From assembly GCA_050698355.1 (NCBI GenBank), contig JBOHBN010000107.1, positions 1 to 50,122 of the forward strand: a DNA stretch of 50,122 nt, read 5' to 3'. The notes beneath the pieces were generated by a model that made no database searches, was not told the origin of the DNA, and worked only from the letters and a program-made list of their open reading frames with translations. Position numbers and translations under genes: made by a program. This document shows, in pieces, positions 50,071 through 50,122 of the stretch; position 1 is the stretch's first letter; each line of letters opens with the position of its first letter. The stretch is from JBOHBN01 sp050698355 (lineage in GTDB: Bacteria > Actinomycetota > Actinomycetes > Streptosporangiales > WHST01).

Positions 50071-50122
50071 TTTAGGCAACCCGTGCTAGCATTGCATGCA
50101 ATGCTAGCACGGGTTGCCTAAA
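50071..50122. repeat. 52-bp perfect palindrome at the end of the window
   Basis: Arms 50071-50096 and 50097-50122 are perfect reverse complements with no spacer; the centre reads ATTGCATGCAAT. The TGCTAGCA-type core resembles operators of small toxin-antitoxin promoters, but the perfect symmetry up to the last base may be an assembly fold-back. Confidence 0.9.

Larger units (their letters stand above)
49672..50122. other. 451-bp region after disA
   Basis: It holds the VapC remnant, the long hairpin and the terminal palindrome, all listed separately. Between hairpin and palindrome a short plus-strand frame ends ...LIAEIGVTFGAL, which I cannot assign. Confidence 0.5.

Noticed and set aside
49732..50122. 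A complete vapBC module under the terminal palindrome
   Set aside because: No antitoxin-like frame lies between the VapC remnant and the palindrome, and the toxin lacks its N-terminal half.

Overview
The window is high-GC DNA from an actinomycete-type bacterium. Supporting signs are the dominance of GTG/ATG starts, the F420-type PPOX protein, a DUF664 (mycothiol-transferase-like) remnant, a DivIVA-domain protein, an actinobacterial-type HelD, the DUF222/HNH family and the radA-disA pair. I cannot fix the genus. No rRNA, tRNA or CRISPR array is visible. The sequence stops exactly at the end of a 52-bp perfect palindrome, so it may be a whole contig.

Layout. 1-2.4 kb: end of a methyltransferase, a cupin, a DUF222/HNH protein, an EthD-type protein. 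2.4-5.7 kb: small redox and stress operons: a MarR gene divergent from doxX-PPOX-arylamine N-acetyltransferase (the last lacking its N-terminus), then SRPBCC-ArsR. 5.7-13.4 kb: a complete carbohydrate locus (LacI, ABC binding protein, two permeases, a GH5-like glycosidase and a GH1 beta-glucosidase) with three copies of a TGAACCGGTTCA-like operator. 13.4-16.8 kb: DivIVA-like protein, M55 D-aminopeptidase, RibD-like reductase and a FolP2-type dihydropteroate synthase homologue. 16.7-18.2 kb: an IS4-family element inserted in the folP2 3' end, next to the acs stop codon. 18.2-20.9 kb: satP-acs for acetate uptake and activation. 21.2-24.2 kb: DUF488 protein, then a regulator-folE-ferredoxin reductase operon. 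24.3-31.6 kb: LysR with a divergent 48-residue ORF, two unknown membrane proteins, a 50-residue membrane peptide, M19 dipeptidase, HelD and a frameshifted AbiEi/DUF559-like pseudogene. 31.6-38.2 kb: a second carbohydrate locus (SIS protein, GH42, secreted glycosidase with discoidin domain, divergent GntR, ROK kinase). 38.2-42.9 kb: orphan Tat lipoprotein of the Fe-siderophore/B12-binding type, a tandemly duplicated unknown protein, glutaminase, VOC protein, TetR. 43-50 kb: APC permease, sugar isomerase/DUF4031, cysteine-cluster protein, radA-disA, and a VapC remnant.

The two sugar loci look like independent glycan modules: import of an oligosaccharide followed by cytoplasmic GH5-like/GH1 hydrolysis, and extracellular trimming followed by cytoplasmic GH42 hydrolysis, with SIS and ROK enzymes handling the sugars. 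SatP and Acs form an acetate assimilation pair; RadA and DisA link DNA repair to c-di-AMP.

The most interesting non-coding feature is a family of three palindromes built on GTGATCATGAA that sit at gene 3' ends and in two cases supply the stop codon. Several regulators also have a -10 box 6-8 nt before the start codon, as expected for leaderless mRNAs. Short genes found by reading the gaps include the DUF664 remnant, a 48-residue ORF beside LysR and a 50-residue single-TM peptide.
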